Assembly: GCA_009823505.1 (NCBI GenBank)
Contig: VZQC01013958.1
Location: 253,259-317,258, forward strand
Reading direction: 5' to 3'
Source of the DNA: Rhizomys pruinosus
Taxonomy: Eukaryota; Chordata; Mammalia; Rodentia; Spalacidae
Length of the DNA: 64,000 nt
Below are positions 39,601-51,979 of this stretch, piece by piece. The notes beneath the pieces were generated by a model. It was not told the DNA's origin. It made no database searches and was given only the letters and a program-made list of their open reading frames with translations. Numbering within the stretch: the stretch's first letter is position 1; each line of letters starts with the position of its first letter. The position numbers and the translations under genes are program-made.

Positions 39601-40046
39601 TTGGAGGACCATGACTCCATCTCTATTATGAGCCTTGAGTGGGATGCTAATATCACTCTGAATAACTTTCCCAGAAGTAACTTTCATTTTTCTACCAAAT
39701 ACACAAAGCAGAAACTGTTTCTATTACATCTCTACTCTGGTAGACACTGTTCTTTTCCTTTGCCTTGCTATGCTTGGAATGTGAGTTGGTGAACAGCTTG
39801 CTGTTTTCTGACCATGAGACAAGAAGGCTTGAGTAGAAAGGCTTCATGATCAGTGATAATGAAACAAGGATTTAGAGAGCTTAAAACACTGATAGCATTA
39901 TACTGCTGCTTAGCCTACCAAATCTGGGTTCCGTTTGAAAGACTTTAGACCTCTGCTTTTAGAAAAGTTATACTCATTGTAGGTAAGTCATTATGAATGG
40001 GTTTTTGTGGAACTAGTATACCTTCTCTCCCTTTAAAAACAACCTC

Positions 40047-40245
40047 AGGGGGCTGGAGAGATGACTTTGTGGTTAAGAGCATCAGCGCATGTCTCCTCTT
40101 GCAGAGGACTTGTGTTAGATTCCCAGCACCCACACATAGTGGCTAACAACTGTAACTCCAGACATTGCATGACATGGGTGCACTTTCACACATGCAGGCA
40201 ATACACTCATACACATAAAATATAAATAATAAATAAAATATTTTT
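40047..40245 (+). repeat. B2 SINE, sense, partly deleted
   Basis: ggggctggagagatgacttt to an A-rich tail; about 50 bases of the usual middle are missing. Confidence 0.88.
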
Positions 40246-40437
40246 TAAAACCTCAAAAGAATGAAAATGAACTGGCCTGTCTTGAAAACCATGTCTTGTT
40301 TGTGAAGTAAGTTTGCTCTCGGCTTAACTGCTTATACAAACCTGTGAATGTCAATGACATGTATTCATGATTTCATATCGGTGTATCCTACAAGTTCAGT
40401 ACAAGATGACATCTTTATGGAAATAATAAATACTATA

Positions 40438-40612
40438 TGGGGCTGGAGAGATAGCCTAACAGTTAAGAGCACTGACTGCTCTTGCAGAGGACCCGGGTTC
40501 GATCCCCGATCAAGACCCTCTTCTGACCTCTGCAGCATTGCACGATGCGGGTGCACAGACCTACATGCAGACAGTGCATTCATACACATACAAAAATAAA
40601 TAAAATTTAAAA
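40438..40612 (+). repeat. B2 SINE, sense, internal deletion
   Basis: ggggctggagagatagccta to ggttcgatccccg then jumps to aagaccctcttctgacctct. The word aataaatactata occurs on both sides (40424, 40614). Confidence 0.9.
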
Positions 40613-40654
40613 ATAAATAAATACTATATATTTCAGTTCAATTCTTTTTTTCCC

Positions 40655-41110
40655 CCATTCAGTATGACTTTGGCTGTCAATTTATTATGTATAGCCTCTG
40701 ATATATTGAGCTATGATATCTCTATGCCTAATTTGTTGAGGAATTTTATCATGAAGGAATGCTCAATTTTATCAAATGCCTTTCATCTGTTGAGATGATT
40801 GTATGAATTTTCTCCATTTTATTGGTGTGATGTATTATGTTGATTGGTTTGTGTTTCTTAAATCATTTTTACATCCCTAAACTAAAACAGAATTGATCAT
40901 ATTGAATTATATTGTTCATATTCTACTGAATTTGATTCAGTAGTATATTGTTGATAATTTTTGCACCTACTTTTTTATCAGGTTCATGTAGCTTTCTCTT
41001 GTCTATTTGTCTGGTTTTAGTAATAAGGTGATGTTGACTTGATATGAGTTTGGGATCTCTCCTGTAGAGTTATTTGGAATATGTTGAAAACATTTGCCAT
41101 TAACTGAGCA
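40655..41110 (-). mobile_element. L1 ORF2 fragment, antisense
   Basis: Antisense reverse-transcriptase-region words: tcaaatgcctttcatctgtt, attggtgtgatgtattatgt, tgattggtttgtgtttctta, ttttgcacctac. Frames are broken. Confidence 0.8.
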
Positions 41111-41339
41111 GCTCTTCACTAGGAAGCTTCAGGAAGCTTCTATGTTCAAGGCCAACCATCATTAGAGATGAAGCCTTTTCTTTGCTTATAATTATTTCTT
41201 ATTTGCAGAGAGTGAAGTCCCGGTTCCTTGAGACCCTCTTGAGGACAGTGATATCTAGTCTACAAATGGGAACTCAGTTTACTGAATATCCCAGGACTTT
41301 TTTGTTCTTTCTTTCTTCCTTGCTTTTTATACACTTGTT

Positions 41340-41503
41340 TTTTTAATTAATTAATTTATTTATTTATCATTTTGAGACAGGATATCCTTGTAGACCTGAC
41401 CTGGTCTAAAGCTGCCTATATAGACCAAGCTGGCCTTGAACTCAGAGATCCACCTTCCTCCCAAGTGCTGGGATTAAAGGTGTGCACCACCTGTCTGGCC
41501 TAC
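41340..41503 (-). repeat. B1 SINE, antisense
   Basis: cattttgagacaggatatcc to gctgggattaaaggtgtgca, with an AATT/TTTA-rich left tail. Confidence 0.88.
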
Positions 41504-41689
41504 ACTTGTTTTTATTTATAAGTACATGTATATATATGGATGTGTGTTTATATGTGGTACAAAGGTACCTGTGGATGCTTGTGGACATGTGTGTGCATAT
41601 GTGTCGGCCTGCAGGAGGGGTTTCTTCCAGCACTATTGGAGATGCTACTAGAAAATGCCTCTGGCCCTGAAGCACTTAACGTTAAGTCA

Positions 41690-42980
41690 GTGAAGACACT
41701 GCATGGACACAGATAGTGATAGAAACCACAGCGCTACCCTCTATGGCAATCATACCAGTCCTGACAACAGTGTGCGGTCAGATGGGGTTCAGAGGTGAGA
41801 TGTTTTCAGGAACTCCTTAGATAGCGTGGCATCCTCTTTGCTGCTTTGATGGCAATGTCTACCTGATTCAGGGCCAGGCAGAGTCTCCCTTGTGTGGGGG
41901 ATTGGGATCCTCTTTATCATGCATGCCTTGGGACAGAACAAATTGTCAGGGATTTTCGTTCCCAACTTCTCTCTTGTATTATCTGCTCAGGAACCTTTAA
42001 GGTAGCAGCTAGAGCTGTGCAAGGCTCTTCTCCATCCCCATGGCCATGTGCACCTGGGGACAAAGGGAACTCCAGAGCCAGCATTGTTATCCCTTCACCA
42101 TGCAGCAGCAGCAGGATTACTAGTTCTGTCAATGACAGATGCCTGAATGTCGTCCCATGAACATGGAAAAACTCTGGGCTCCCATCTTTAGTCCAGCGCT
42201 CTAATCTGTTTCTCAAGAGCACTGCCTTGAGTTACAGTGAGCTGCAGATGCCATCCTTTAGAGAAGGCTTGGCACAGCCATTCTGCTGGCTGAACTGGGT
42301 TCATGAAGTAGCTGCTCTTCACTCAAACCAGCAGAGCAGAGTGTCTGTGGGATCCCAGACATGGAACATAAGAAGTTTTTGTCTCTCAAGAAAGCCAGAT
42401 TCTAACACCAGCTTCCTTCTCAAGCTGACTCCTGTTTATTACCTGGGGTTTCACTCGAAGGTGACGTGAGAGCCTCTCCCATTGTGCAAATTTCAGGCTA
42501 TTTGTATAAGTGGGTGCACAATCCACTGTGAGGAATGTGAGTCTTTCCAGTAGCAAGATTTCCTGCATACATACTGAAAGAGTTTGCTGGAACTCTCACA
42601 CACAGGTATCCATACCCAGGGCAACGCACTCACCTTCCCCTGACTGTGGAGCGTAAAGTGGCAGGAAGGGAGGTGTTTCCAACCCTCTGAATCTTACACT
42701 GGTTTAGGCTCTCTTCTTGCTGATGTTTTACTATTCCCCCATGACCCCTTCTCCCAAAGTGTACTATATACCTTTGACTTTGGTTCTTTGTGGAGGAGTG
42801 CTGCACACTTCAATTTGGCCAGCTTGTCTTCTAAACCTTCGTTTCTTTACTATATTGCTTTTCCCTTATAAATTTGGATGCTGAAAGCATTTTTCAATTA
42901 GCAAGAGAACTACAAAGATACTGATTCTTCATTTTATCATTAATTGTTATTTTGCGAATTACACAAGCTTAGTTGTGAAT
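41690..42980. other. Intergenic, nothing recognised
   Basis: Balanced base composition and no recognisable repeat. Overlapping short frames on both strands at 41890-42220 show no family features. No exon call. Confidence 0.4.
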
Positions 42981-43034
42981 GTGAATAATGTGTGAGCGCA
43001 TGTGTGGACACATTATAACTACTTCAGCTGCTCC

Positions 43035-43250
43035 GTGTCACAGCTCTCTCTTTCCTTCTCTCCTTCTTTCCTTTGCCTTCCCTCCCTCCCTTCCTTCCTT
43101 CCCTCCTTCTTTCTTTCCCTCCTTTCCTCCTTCCCTCCTTCCCGCCTTTCTGCTTTCTTTCTTGAAAGAAAGGTTTTCTGTAGCCCAATCTGGCCTTGAA
43201 CTCTCAGAAATTGGCCTGCTTCTGCCTTATGAGCTAGCTCTGTGATTGAG
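43035..43250. repeat. (CTTC)n tract plus B1 remnant, antisense
   Basis: 43035-43160 is an imperfect CTTC/CCTT tract, followed by an eroded antisense B1 (ttctgtagcccaatctggcc, ttgaactctcagaaat). Confidence 0.85.
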
Positions 43251-43379
43251 GAATACTTAATCTGTCATAGATAAGCATCCCTTAAAGGATGCACCTGTAT
43301 CCACAGTATCTTTTCTAAACTTCCACAGTAGCAGATTTCCCTATGGTATTCCCATAGATATTTTCAGTTGACCCATCTC

Positions 43380-43730
43380 CCTGCCCTTTCCTTCATCTTT
43401 CAGCCCCCGTCCCTACTTAAACTTACACTCCCCACATCCCCCAAATCTATTCTCATAACTTAGGTGTTGTATTAACCTGCCTACTCCCCTCTTTAAAGGC
43501 TTTTTTCTCATTGAGGCCCTTTCTAGTTTCCTAGTCTCTGCTCACATTCACACATAAATAAGAATTAGAGGCTGAGATTCGCATGTGAGAGAGAACATGT
43601 GGATTTGTCTTTGTGGGTCTGGGTGGCCTCATTTGATATTTTTCCAGTTTCTCTCTTTTTTGTTTTTTACTGCAAATTTCATTTTTTAGAGCTAAATAAA
43701 ATTCCATCATGTAGATAACTGAGATTCTTA
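43380..43730 (-). mobile_element. L1 3' region, antisense
   Basis: gtgagagagaacatgtggat, tttgtctttgtgggtctggg and gctaaataaaattccatcat are antisense L1 words. Confidence 0.75.
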
Positions 43731-43879
43731 TATTTTAATTATTATAAAAGTATATGTGAAGACAGAAGTCTATGGACACCTCAGAGTGGTATTGCCGACT
43801 ACATCTTCCTAACTCTAATCTTGTACTGACTAGAAACTTGAATTTATTAGCTAGTTTGAATCATGAAGAACAGGCTTTT

Positions 43880-43960
43880 GGGGGGCAGGAGAGATGACTC
43901 AGTGGTTAAGAGCACTGATTGCTCTTGCAGAGGACCTGGGTTCAATTCCCTGTATGGCCA
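43880..43960 (+). repeat. B2 SINE head, truncated
   Basis: ggggggcaggagagatgact to gttcaattccctg; the rest is missing. Confidence 0.85.
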
Positions 43961-44528
43961 GTGGGTGTGAAATTAGGCAGCACAGATTTAAGGATTGAGC
44001 TCTTGCAAGTGCATTGGCTCTGGAGTATGACTGATTCAATATTAAGCTATCCTTCTCTTAATATGATTTGAGATGGAAATTCTGAGTTAGAAGGTATTAT
44101 ATATGAAATATTTGCAACTATCCAAACTCATGAGTTGAAAGTAAAGCCTCCAGGGTAAACTAGGAGGTGGAGCCTTTGAGAGATAGATGCACATGAGACA
44201 TGAAGGTGAAGCCCGTTATGCGATAAGTGCTCTTGAAAGAAGAAAAAGAGTCCAGAATCCCTCTTTTTCCTTCTTCTATACCCCTCCCCCTGAAGTAAGG
44301 ACATGTGTGAAAGGTGACCATGTACACCTGGGAAGAGGTCCCCACCAAGCACTGAACTGACTGTCATCCAGATCATGTGTGGGACTTTCTAGCCTTTAGA
44401 ACTATGAGGTACAGATTCTGTTATGTAAATATTCCCCACTGTAGGCTAAAATAGTAATGGAACAGACTGCTTCTTCCAGTGGATAAGGCCTTATCCTAAT
44501 GATTTTTGAGATGTATAAAATTCATTTC

Positions 44529-44582
44529 AGGGTTAGAGAGATGGCTCAGTGGTTAAGAGCACTGGCTGTTCTTGCAGAGGAA
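44529..44582 (+). repeat. B2 SINE head, truncated
   Basis: gggttagagagatggctcag to cttgcagagga, then non-B2 sequence. Confidence 0.8.
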
Positions 44583-44919
44583 GTGAGAAGCAGAGAGAAT
44601 TTGAGTATCAACACATCAAGACACAGGAAATGAGAATACACAAATGTGTTCAGTTAAGATTTTTGCCAGGGCAAAGAAGTCATCAGGGAAAAAAGAAGCC
44701 CCATAGTATACAGGTGTGCTTCTCCGACCATGATCATAGCCCAGAAACACGGAGAAGACCAACAAAGATCACCAGTCAGTTACTGTATTGATATCATGGT
44801 CTGAAAGCCATTGCTATAATGAAAAGAGCCAACCTGGCTTTGCTCATTTAATTTACTGTGTGAATGTGACCAAGCTGTAGAACTCTAACCCTTGAATTCT
44901 CATGAAAAATGTACCTGTG

Positions 44920-45063
44920 ACCAGACATGGGAGTAGATGCCTGTAATCCCAGCACTTGGGAGGAAAAGGCAGGCGGATCAGGAGCTCAAAGTCATCCTTT
45001 GGCTCCATAGTGAGGTTTGAAAGCAGCCTGGCCACATGAGACCCTGCCTCAAAAAAAAAAAAA
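44920..45063 (+). repeat. Old B1 SINE, sense
   Basis: gaccagacatgggagtagat to gaccctgcctcaaaaaaaaa. Confidence 0.85.
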
Positions 45064-45065
45064 TA

Positions 45066-46180
45066 TTTTAAAAATTTTAAGTATACGTATGCAATTCCAT
45101 GATCATAAGGAAATACACATTAACAAAATATTTCAGGCTATATTGTCATGAAAAATACACAGCTGAGGCCATAGGCTACAACGAACAGGAAGGAAATAGC
45201 TTCTCTCTTTGAGTCGGTAGAATATTCTGCTATGTCCCTATTGGTCTTTCCCCTAGTCTTAGGCAAGATCAAACCAAAGACTGTGGGTAAAGGGTTTAAG
45301 AGCAGAAGAGGAAGTTTCGTTACCATGGTAACTCCACAGCAGCCCTCAGCTTCTCACCACAGGAGAGCTAATTTTGCTGCACACAAGTTTTCAGTTTGTA
45401 CAAAGGTTTTCAAAGCTACTGAGAATCTGGTAATGTAACTGCTGAAGTGTATGACTCCTTTTCTGGGAGTACATTCACTGATGAAACTTGGCAGAACACA
45501 CAACAGGAACTTCTCTATCTACAGAAAGACAGGAAGCCCCGGGTAGTTGTTTATGCAAAACCGACTTACGCATATTTCAGCTTCTAAGCATCCTTATCAA
45601 ACTAATGAAGGTACCAGGAGGATATGAACCTTTATTAAATATCTGAAGCATATCAATGCTATGGAGAGCTTCAGAAAATGCTTGTAGTCAGTATAGCAGT
45701 GTTTCAGAGTTTAGCTATAGATTATATTCAGTTCTCATCCTGGCATTGTATTATGGCTTGAAAAAGAAATGTCTCTCACGGGTTAGAGCTGTAGCTACCA
45801 GCTAATGGTCTTTGGGGAAGTTACTGAACTATGAGGACTCTGCCGATCAGTGGACTGACTGGTCCCTTGATGAGTTCACAGCACACTGGCAGCAGTGGAA
45901 GATGGTAGAAAGTACAACGTAGGGTCTGGTTGGAGGAAGTAGGCCACTGGCCGCAAACCCAAGAAAGATGCATTGTGTCCCCAACCCCTTCTCCCCTCTC
46001 TGCTTCCCGCTCTCATGATTGAGCCGCTCAGTTCACTGCTTTATTCATCATGTTTTGCCCCACCATAGCTTAGAAGCATAGACCGAACCAAGATCTAAAT
46101 TCTTTCCTCTTTATGATGGTCTTTTCGGGGAATTTTGTCATGGTAATGAAAAAGCTGGCTGAAGCAATCATCTTCAAATT
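45066..46180. other. Intergenic, repeat-free stretch with an X-box
   Basis: No SINE, LTR or exon recognised across about 1.1 kb, unusual for this window. Contains the palindrome at 45319. Confidence 0.5.
45319..45332. promoter_or_regulatory. Perfect RFX X-box palindrome
   Basis: GTTACCATGGTAAC is a perfect 14-bp inverted repeat matching the RFX-family consensus (GTTRCCATGGYAAC). It lies about 7.8 kb upstream of GLIPR1 and 25 kb past GLIPR1L2. RFX factors control ciliary and spermatogenic genes. Binding here is inferred only. Confidence 0.6.
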
Positions 46181-46182
46181 CT

Positions 46183-46317
46183 TTTTTTTTTTTTTTGGTC
46201 TTTTTGAGACAGGGTTTCCTTGTTGCTCTGGCTGTCCTGGAACTCACTCTGTAGACCAGGAAACTCACAGAGATCCGCCTGCCTCTGCCCCCCAAGTGTG
46301 CCACCACACCCAGCTCA
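46183..46317 (-). repeat. B1 SINE, antisense, internal deletion
   Basis: T-run, tttttgagacagggtttcct to gtgccaccacacccagct, with short deletions. Confidence 0.88.
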
Positions 46318-46339
46318 AATTCATTTTTTAAGTAACTTT

Positions 46340-46530
46340 TATTAGGTTATAAAGGCGAGAACCCCTCAGGAGCAAGAGCAGGATCAGGAGCAAGATGGCG
46401 ACTGAGGCCCCCCCACTTATAGCCATGGGGCGGGACCTCAGGTACAGGGGAAGAGGTCAGAAGACTGTCAGCCTCTGGAGGAAGTGGACATCTGTGTGTC
46501 CCTTGGAATTCTGGGAAGCCCACACCTAAC
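46340..46530 (-). mobile_element. ERVK-like solo LTR, antisense, shortened
   Basis: Same family as 32295 and 36198 (gttataaa end, cccacttatagccatggggc, attctgggaagcccac blocks) but without the purine tract. Flanked by aactttt (46334-46340 and 46531-46537), giving a 6-bp target duplication whose exact frame is ambiguous. Confidence 0.75.
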
Positions 46531-46769
46531 AACTTTTTACCTGTTTAAGTAGGAGCACAGTTGATCTCAGTACTTGTGAATTTGGTTCACGTCTTGGAAC
46601 ATCATGGCACAAATCAAAGGCCAAATGGAGAGGTTCTACTTGAGATCTATCTTTGGGAAAACTGTACCCAAAAATCAGTCAAAGCAGGGTGTGATGAACT
46701 GAAACGAAGCATATAAAGGGGACAAACAGGAAGAAGTGACTGTGTATCAACAAAACTCAAAACTAGTTA

Positions 46770-47600
46770 GGACCCTCCCGGCGCTCTTCTAGAACTTGGC
46801 CTTGGCCCCTTGGCTAAACCTGTATGGACCAGATTTAGCAAAAAAGAGAGTCTTACCTCTCCTACCCTTAATATTTGAACTTACCGTCTTGCGTTCAGCA
46901 AGAATCCTGTTAAATCACTCTTTACAGTTACCCTCTCCCCCTTGACGTTCTGCTCCTTAGCTCCTCGGGTGCCTTCATATTGGAAATTGAGCTCTTTTCT
47001 ATACTGAGATTTCTTTTCTTCTGTTTTAATAATTATGAATAAAATCTACCCTGACCTCTTTACTGTTTCACTCTGGTTTTATCTAACAGTATGTCAACCA
47101 GACAGATGTATCCATAACCTTATAGTCTGTTATGAAGTAATAAATCATTGTGATATTCATATGTCAAAGATGATATGAATTAATGTAAGTTCTAAAGGCA
47201 ATTGGATATTTGAATAATTATAATAATTCTGAATAAAATCTTCCCTGGCCTCTTTACTGTTTCACTCTGGTTTTATCTAACAATATGTCAACCAGACAGA
47301 TGTATCTATAACCTTATAATCTGTTATGAAGTAATAAAGCATTGTGATATTCATATGTCCATGATGATATAAATTAATATAAGTTCTAAAGGCAATAGGA
47401 TATTTGAATAATTATAATAATTCTGAATAAAATCTACCCTGACCTCTTTACTGTTTCACTCTGGTTTTATCTAGCAATATGTCAACCAGATAGATGTATC
47501 TATAACCTTATAGTCTATTATTAAGTAATAAATCATTGTGATAGTTATATGTCCATGATGATATAAATTAATATAAGTTCTAAAGGCAATTGGACATGAT
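46770..47600 (+). mobile_element. LTR-like sequence ending in a three-fold 193-bp tandem repeat
   Basis: A GC-richer leader (46775-47000) leads to aataaaatctaccctgacct. From 47030 three copies of about 193-194 bp follow (anchors gaataaaatc at 47038, 47231, 47425), each with tgtttcactctggttttatc and gtcaaccaga. The opening looks like an LTR U3-R end, but no family is assigned. Confidence 0.5.
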
Positions 47601-47981
47601 TATTGATATATAAAGATATCCATAACAATATTGTTTATGAGAAAAATTGAATGGAAACGGAATATCCAACCCTAGTATGTAATAGTGTGTAAATTATGAA
47701 GTATTCATTTGGAGAAATGTTATACAGCCCTTGAAATATTTATAAAGAATTACAATAGCCAATAGCCTACTTATGAAATGATGGCTGTGGAAAAATAAAT
47801 TTCTTCATGTGCAGTTCATATTTTAAATACACACATAAATATGAAATTACATTTGATATGAATGTGTATATATGTGCGTTCATATGTATGTGTACACAAG
47901 ATTGAAAGAACAACAAAATGTTACAAAAAAACATCTTGTGCATAGCGATCACAGTCCTCTTCAAAGAGTCAGAAGCCTTGG

Positions 47982-48217
47982 GGCTGGAGAGATGGCCTAG
48001 CGGTTAAGAGCGCCGACCGCTCTTACAGAGGACCCAGGTTCAATCCCCAGCACCCACATGGCGGCTGAGAACCGTCTGAAACTCCAATTCCAGGAGAACT
48101 CCAGTTCCAGGGGAATCCGAGACCCGCTTCTGACCTCCGCGGCATTGCACGACACGAGTGCACAAACCTGCATGCAGACAGTACATTCATACACATACAG
48201 AAATAAATAAAATTAAT
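47982..48217 (+). repeat. B2 SINE, sense, young
   Basis: ggggctggagagatggccta to the A-rich tail. The rearranged copy at 61973 starts inside this SINE at the point equal to 48043. Confidence 0.93.
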
Positions 48218-49002
48218 AAAAAAAAATTTTTTTTAAAAACAAAGAGTCAGAAGCCAAGTGTGGTGGGTCAGCAGTTGAGTGTCTAAGGCAGAAGGCTCAC
48301 AAATTCAAGGCCAGCCTGGGCTAAAATGTGAAACCCTATATCAAACAAACTAACAAAACCCCCAAAGTCAGGATTCTAATTATAAACAAAATAAGCTACT
48401 TAAGTTGAAAGGGTTTCAAGGCATGAACCCACACTGAAGAGCATTTGGGAACAAAAATTTAAGGCCTGGTGAGTCAAATGTGTGTCCCCAAATGCCCTTC
48501 AGCATTGTAATTCTGCAATACATTTTATGTTTCTAATACACATGGGAAATTCTATGAAACCGATTTATAGGTTTGTCTGCTTTAACCATGATTTATTTTG
48601 TATTCTCTAAATTGGTACATATATTAGGAAAGTGTGAGTTGTGACTACAATTTATTATTAAATGTCCACTGAAATGCCTTTTCAGCTTGAGTACTTTGTG
48701 TGTGTGTGTGTATGTGTGTGTGTGTATTTATTTTATCTATATATAGGTTTAGCTGTTATGTGATGTGTTAATTCATGCATGACTCTCCAAAATAAAGTGT
48801 TTACTCTCACAAAAGGCAGTATATCTCCACTGTAAAAAATAAATACAGAAAAGCAGTAAAAAGACAGTTTAAAAAATGATTTGCCACAGAAGAGTCTTGA
48901 ATTGGATTTTATTCACATCCTGCTAATAGTGTTGCACACAAAAAAATGAATGTATAAAAGAAAGTTACAGTATATAACTGGCATTCTTTTAAAAATCAAA
49001 TT

Positions 49003-49390
49003 CTGGGCCTGAAGAGATGGCTCGGCGGTTATGAGCACTGAGCACTCTTGCAGACCACCTGGTTTCAAATCCCAGTACCCACATGGCAGCTCACAACTGT
49101 GTGTAAATCCAGTTCCAGGGGATCCGAAGCCTTCTTCTGACCTCCTTGAGCATTGCATGACATGGGTGCACTTACACATATGCAGACAATACACTCCTAC
49201 ATACAAAATAAAAATAGTTTAAAAGCTAAAAGTTGAATTTGCTCATTGATTAAAATCAAAACAAACCCAATACTGCCAATCATTTTGGCACATGCCTATA
49301 ATCCCAGTTTTCAGGAAGCTGAGGCAGGAGGATATAAATTCAAGGATAGGCTGGGCTATATAAGATCCTGTCTCAAAAAGAAAAATGCTA
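49003..49390 (+). repeat. B2 and old B1-like SINE, sense
   Basis: 49003-49215 is a B2 (cctgaagagatggctcggcg). 49277-49385 is an old B1-like piece (ttggcacatgcctataatcc to gatcctgtctcaaaaag). Confidence 0.8.
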
Positions 49391-49631
49391 CACAAAACCA
49401 TAAGTACTATCTCACTACTACCACGTACTGTCAGCACAGTTTAGACTCTAGCTTTTTCTTTCCCTCTTCCATCTTGTTCTCACTCCTCTTTCTTAGTTTG
49501 CCTTTGTTTCTGTCATGTCAGAGAACTGCACCTAGGAAAGCAGTGTTTTTCTTTTTGTTCCAAGAAGTTTTGAGGATGACATGTACCTGACAAAATTGTA
49601 ATTCTGAAATACATATTATTATTATTTTATT

Positions 49632-49748
49632 TTGGTCTTTCTAAAACAGGGTCTCTCTGTAGCTCCAGCTGGCCTTGAACTCACAGAGATCCACCTGCCT
49701 CTGCCTCCCAAGTGCTGGGATTAAAGGCGTGCGCCACCACACCTGGCA
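49632..49748 (-). repeat. B1 SINE, antisense, internal deletion
   Basis: ggtctttctaaaacagggtc to cgtgcgccaccacacctggc. Confidence 0.9.
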
Positions 49749-49941
49749 CATTTTATGTTTTTAATACACATGGGAAATGCTGGTTTGTCTGCTTTAACCA
49801 TGATTTGATTTTGTAGTCCCTAAACTGGCACATATATTATGAAAGTGTGAGTTGTGACTACTATTTATTACTAACTATCCACTAGCTGAAAACCCAGGGA
49901 AATAGCTAAGTCATATTACTACTGTAGAACATGTTAGAAAT

Positions 49942-50205
49942 GGGGCTGGAGAGATNAAAAGAATAGGGGCTGGAGAGATGGCTTAGTGGTTAAGAGCACC
50001 GACTGTTCTTGCAGAGGACCTGGGTTCAATCCCCAGCACCCACATGGCAGCTGAGAACCGTCTGTAACTCCAATTCCAGAACTCCAGTTCCAGGGGAATC
50101 CGAGACCCTCTTCTGACCTCCGCGGCATTGCACGACATGGGTGCACAAACCTACATGCAGACAGTACATTCATACAAATACAAAAATAAATAAAATTTAA
50201 AAAAA
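49942..50205 (+). repeat. B2 SINE preceded by a broken B2 head and an N
   Basis: ggggctggagagat at 49942-49955 is cut by an N. A fresh ggggctggagagatggctta starts at 49967. In the second copy (63873) the head continues unbroken, so the N marks a contig join rather than biology. Confidence 0.85.
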
Positions 50206-50741
50206 AAAAAAAGAACATGTGGAAATAACCTGAAAACTACTCCTCACAGTTTTGAGAATAAGTATAGATATTTTGGATGTTTGAAAATGTTAAGTGCTAT
50301 TGAAACTTTGACCTACACATCAAACTGTATGAGATAATTTAATTTTGAAGAGTTTTGTTTCTGTATTCTATATAATTAAAGCTATTTTTATACATTATCT
50401 GTAGTTTTAAATAAAAATGTTTTGGAGGTTTGTTTACAAAAAAAAAAAAGGAAGGGATTTGCTAACATTGCACCCACTTAGCAAAAAGCACTGAAAACAA
50501 GTTCTTTCTTAACACATATCTATGTTTATCAAGGATGCCACAGCAAAAGCCAAAGGTAAGTGGTGGAGAAATTCCTGGGACACTTGTCATTTATAAGCCT
50601 TCCTGGAAATAGAAGCTTGCATTTCCGTTATTCTGTGGCAAACCACCTCTGTGGGTTTTCATCGCAGAAGCCTAATGTGAATGGAGAAGTTAAAGGTTGG
50701 CTCTGAGAACTTAAACTACTCTGTATAATAGCATAAAAGTG

Positions 50742-50893
50742 GACTGCTGGGCGTGGTGGCGCACGCCTTTAATCCTAGCACTTGGGAGGCAGAGGCAGGC
50801 GGATCTTTGTGAGTTCAAGGCCAGCCTGGTCTACAGCTACAGGACAGCTGGGACTACAGGGAGACCCTGTCTCGAAAAGACCAAAAAAAAAAG
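50742..50893 (+). repeat. B1 SINE, sense
   Basis: ctgctgggcgtggtggcgca to gaccctgtctcgaaaagacc. Flanked by aagtggact on both sides (50736, 50891), the target duplication. Confidence 0.9.
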
Positions 50894-50899
50894 TGGACT

Positions 50900-51745
50900 C
50901 TGTTGTAAACCTTCCTTTCTGAATATCATTTTCAGAAAATCAGAGAAAGCATTGATTCAATGTCAAGATAATAACTCTCAGTCTTGGGAGATGTGTGTGT
51001 ACAATGGAGCCTACTCAAGCAATCACAAATGGCACTAAATTTGCCTGCTTGGGGGGGGGGTCTCATGTTTCTTGTTCTATGTTCAGAACCCAGAGAGTCC
51101 AGTTAGCAGAGACCCAGAGGATGAGAAGCAGGTTCTAGCCTGCCTACCACTGCAAACTGGAAGAACCTCTCTGCTGATTAGCACTACAATGATCAAAAAG
51201 TTCCTTCTGAGCCTCAGACACAAAGATGCTTATTATTTATGGACATTATGGAAAGAAAGGCCTTAAATCTGTGTCTCCATGTGCTCTTCAGTGTGGCCAT
51301 CCATTTAAATGGCTTTTGCCTTGAGTAGCTTATTATAGATGGACAATGATGGAAAGAAAACAATATCCTAAACAAAACGACATTGTAAATGAGGGTTTTC
51401 CGTGGATTTTGTTGTTTTACTTGATCATCACCTATCTGAGTCTAAACTCTAGAAAGAACTTACCTTGCTAGTTGCAGAAAGCTATCTGTCCCCTTTCCCG
51501 GATGGGTTGAGTGATCTCTCTTGTGGGGCATGTACTGTTCTCTGCATCCATCCAGGCCAACACCCTCTCCTATAGCTACTCTTATCTCTGTCATCTTATA
51601 GCTCTTTGAACTCTTTGTGCTTTTAGCTTTGTAACATTAAGCCCCAATACATAGAATGGAGATTTAATGTTTGTTTAATTAAGGTATTAGCTAACTAATT
51701 TGATAATTCCAAACCTCTATGACTAGAAGATTTTTAAAAAGTACA
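50900..51745. other. GLIPR1 upstream region, nothing recognised
   Basis: Single-copy-looking; repeated almost exactly at 58070-58910. G-run at 51051-51060. Confidence 0.4.
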
Positions 51746-51747
51746 TT

Positions 51748-51903
51748 ATCCAGGTGTGGTGGCGCACGCCTTTAATCCTAGCCCTCAGAGGCAGGCGGAT
51801 CTTTGTGAGTTCAAGGCCAGCCTGGTCTACAGAGCGAGTTCCAGGACAACTGTGGCTACAGGAAGACCCTGTCTCAAAAAAGACAAAAACAAACAAACAA
51901 AAA
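51748..51903 (+). repeat. B1 SINE, sense
   Basis: ccaggtgtggtggcgcacgc to gtctcaaaaaagac and a (CAAA)n tail. Confidence 0.9.
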
Positions 51904-51979
51904 TAATACTCATTTAATCAATTTCTGGGTCTTAAAGATTATTATAAACTGTTCAAGGTCTTCCTTAAAAAGAGAATTT

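Noticed and set aside
40655..41110. An intact L1 reverse transcriptase
   Set aside because: Only a few hundred bases of antisense ORF2 with broken frames.
43035..43160. Ser/Pro/Leu-rich frames
   Set aside because: Simple (CTTC)n repeat read as protein.
48001..48060. tRNA gene-like boxes (ggttaagagc and ggttcaatcc)
   Set aside because: They are the Pol III promoter of the B2 SINE head; no tRNA cloverleaf outside SINEs was seen.
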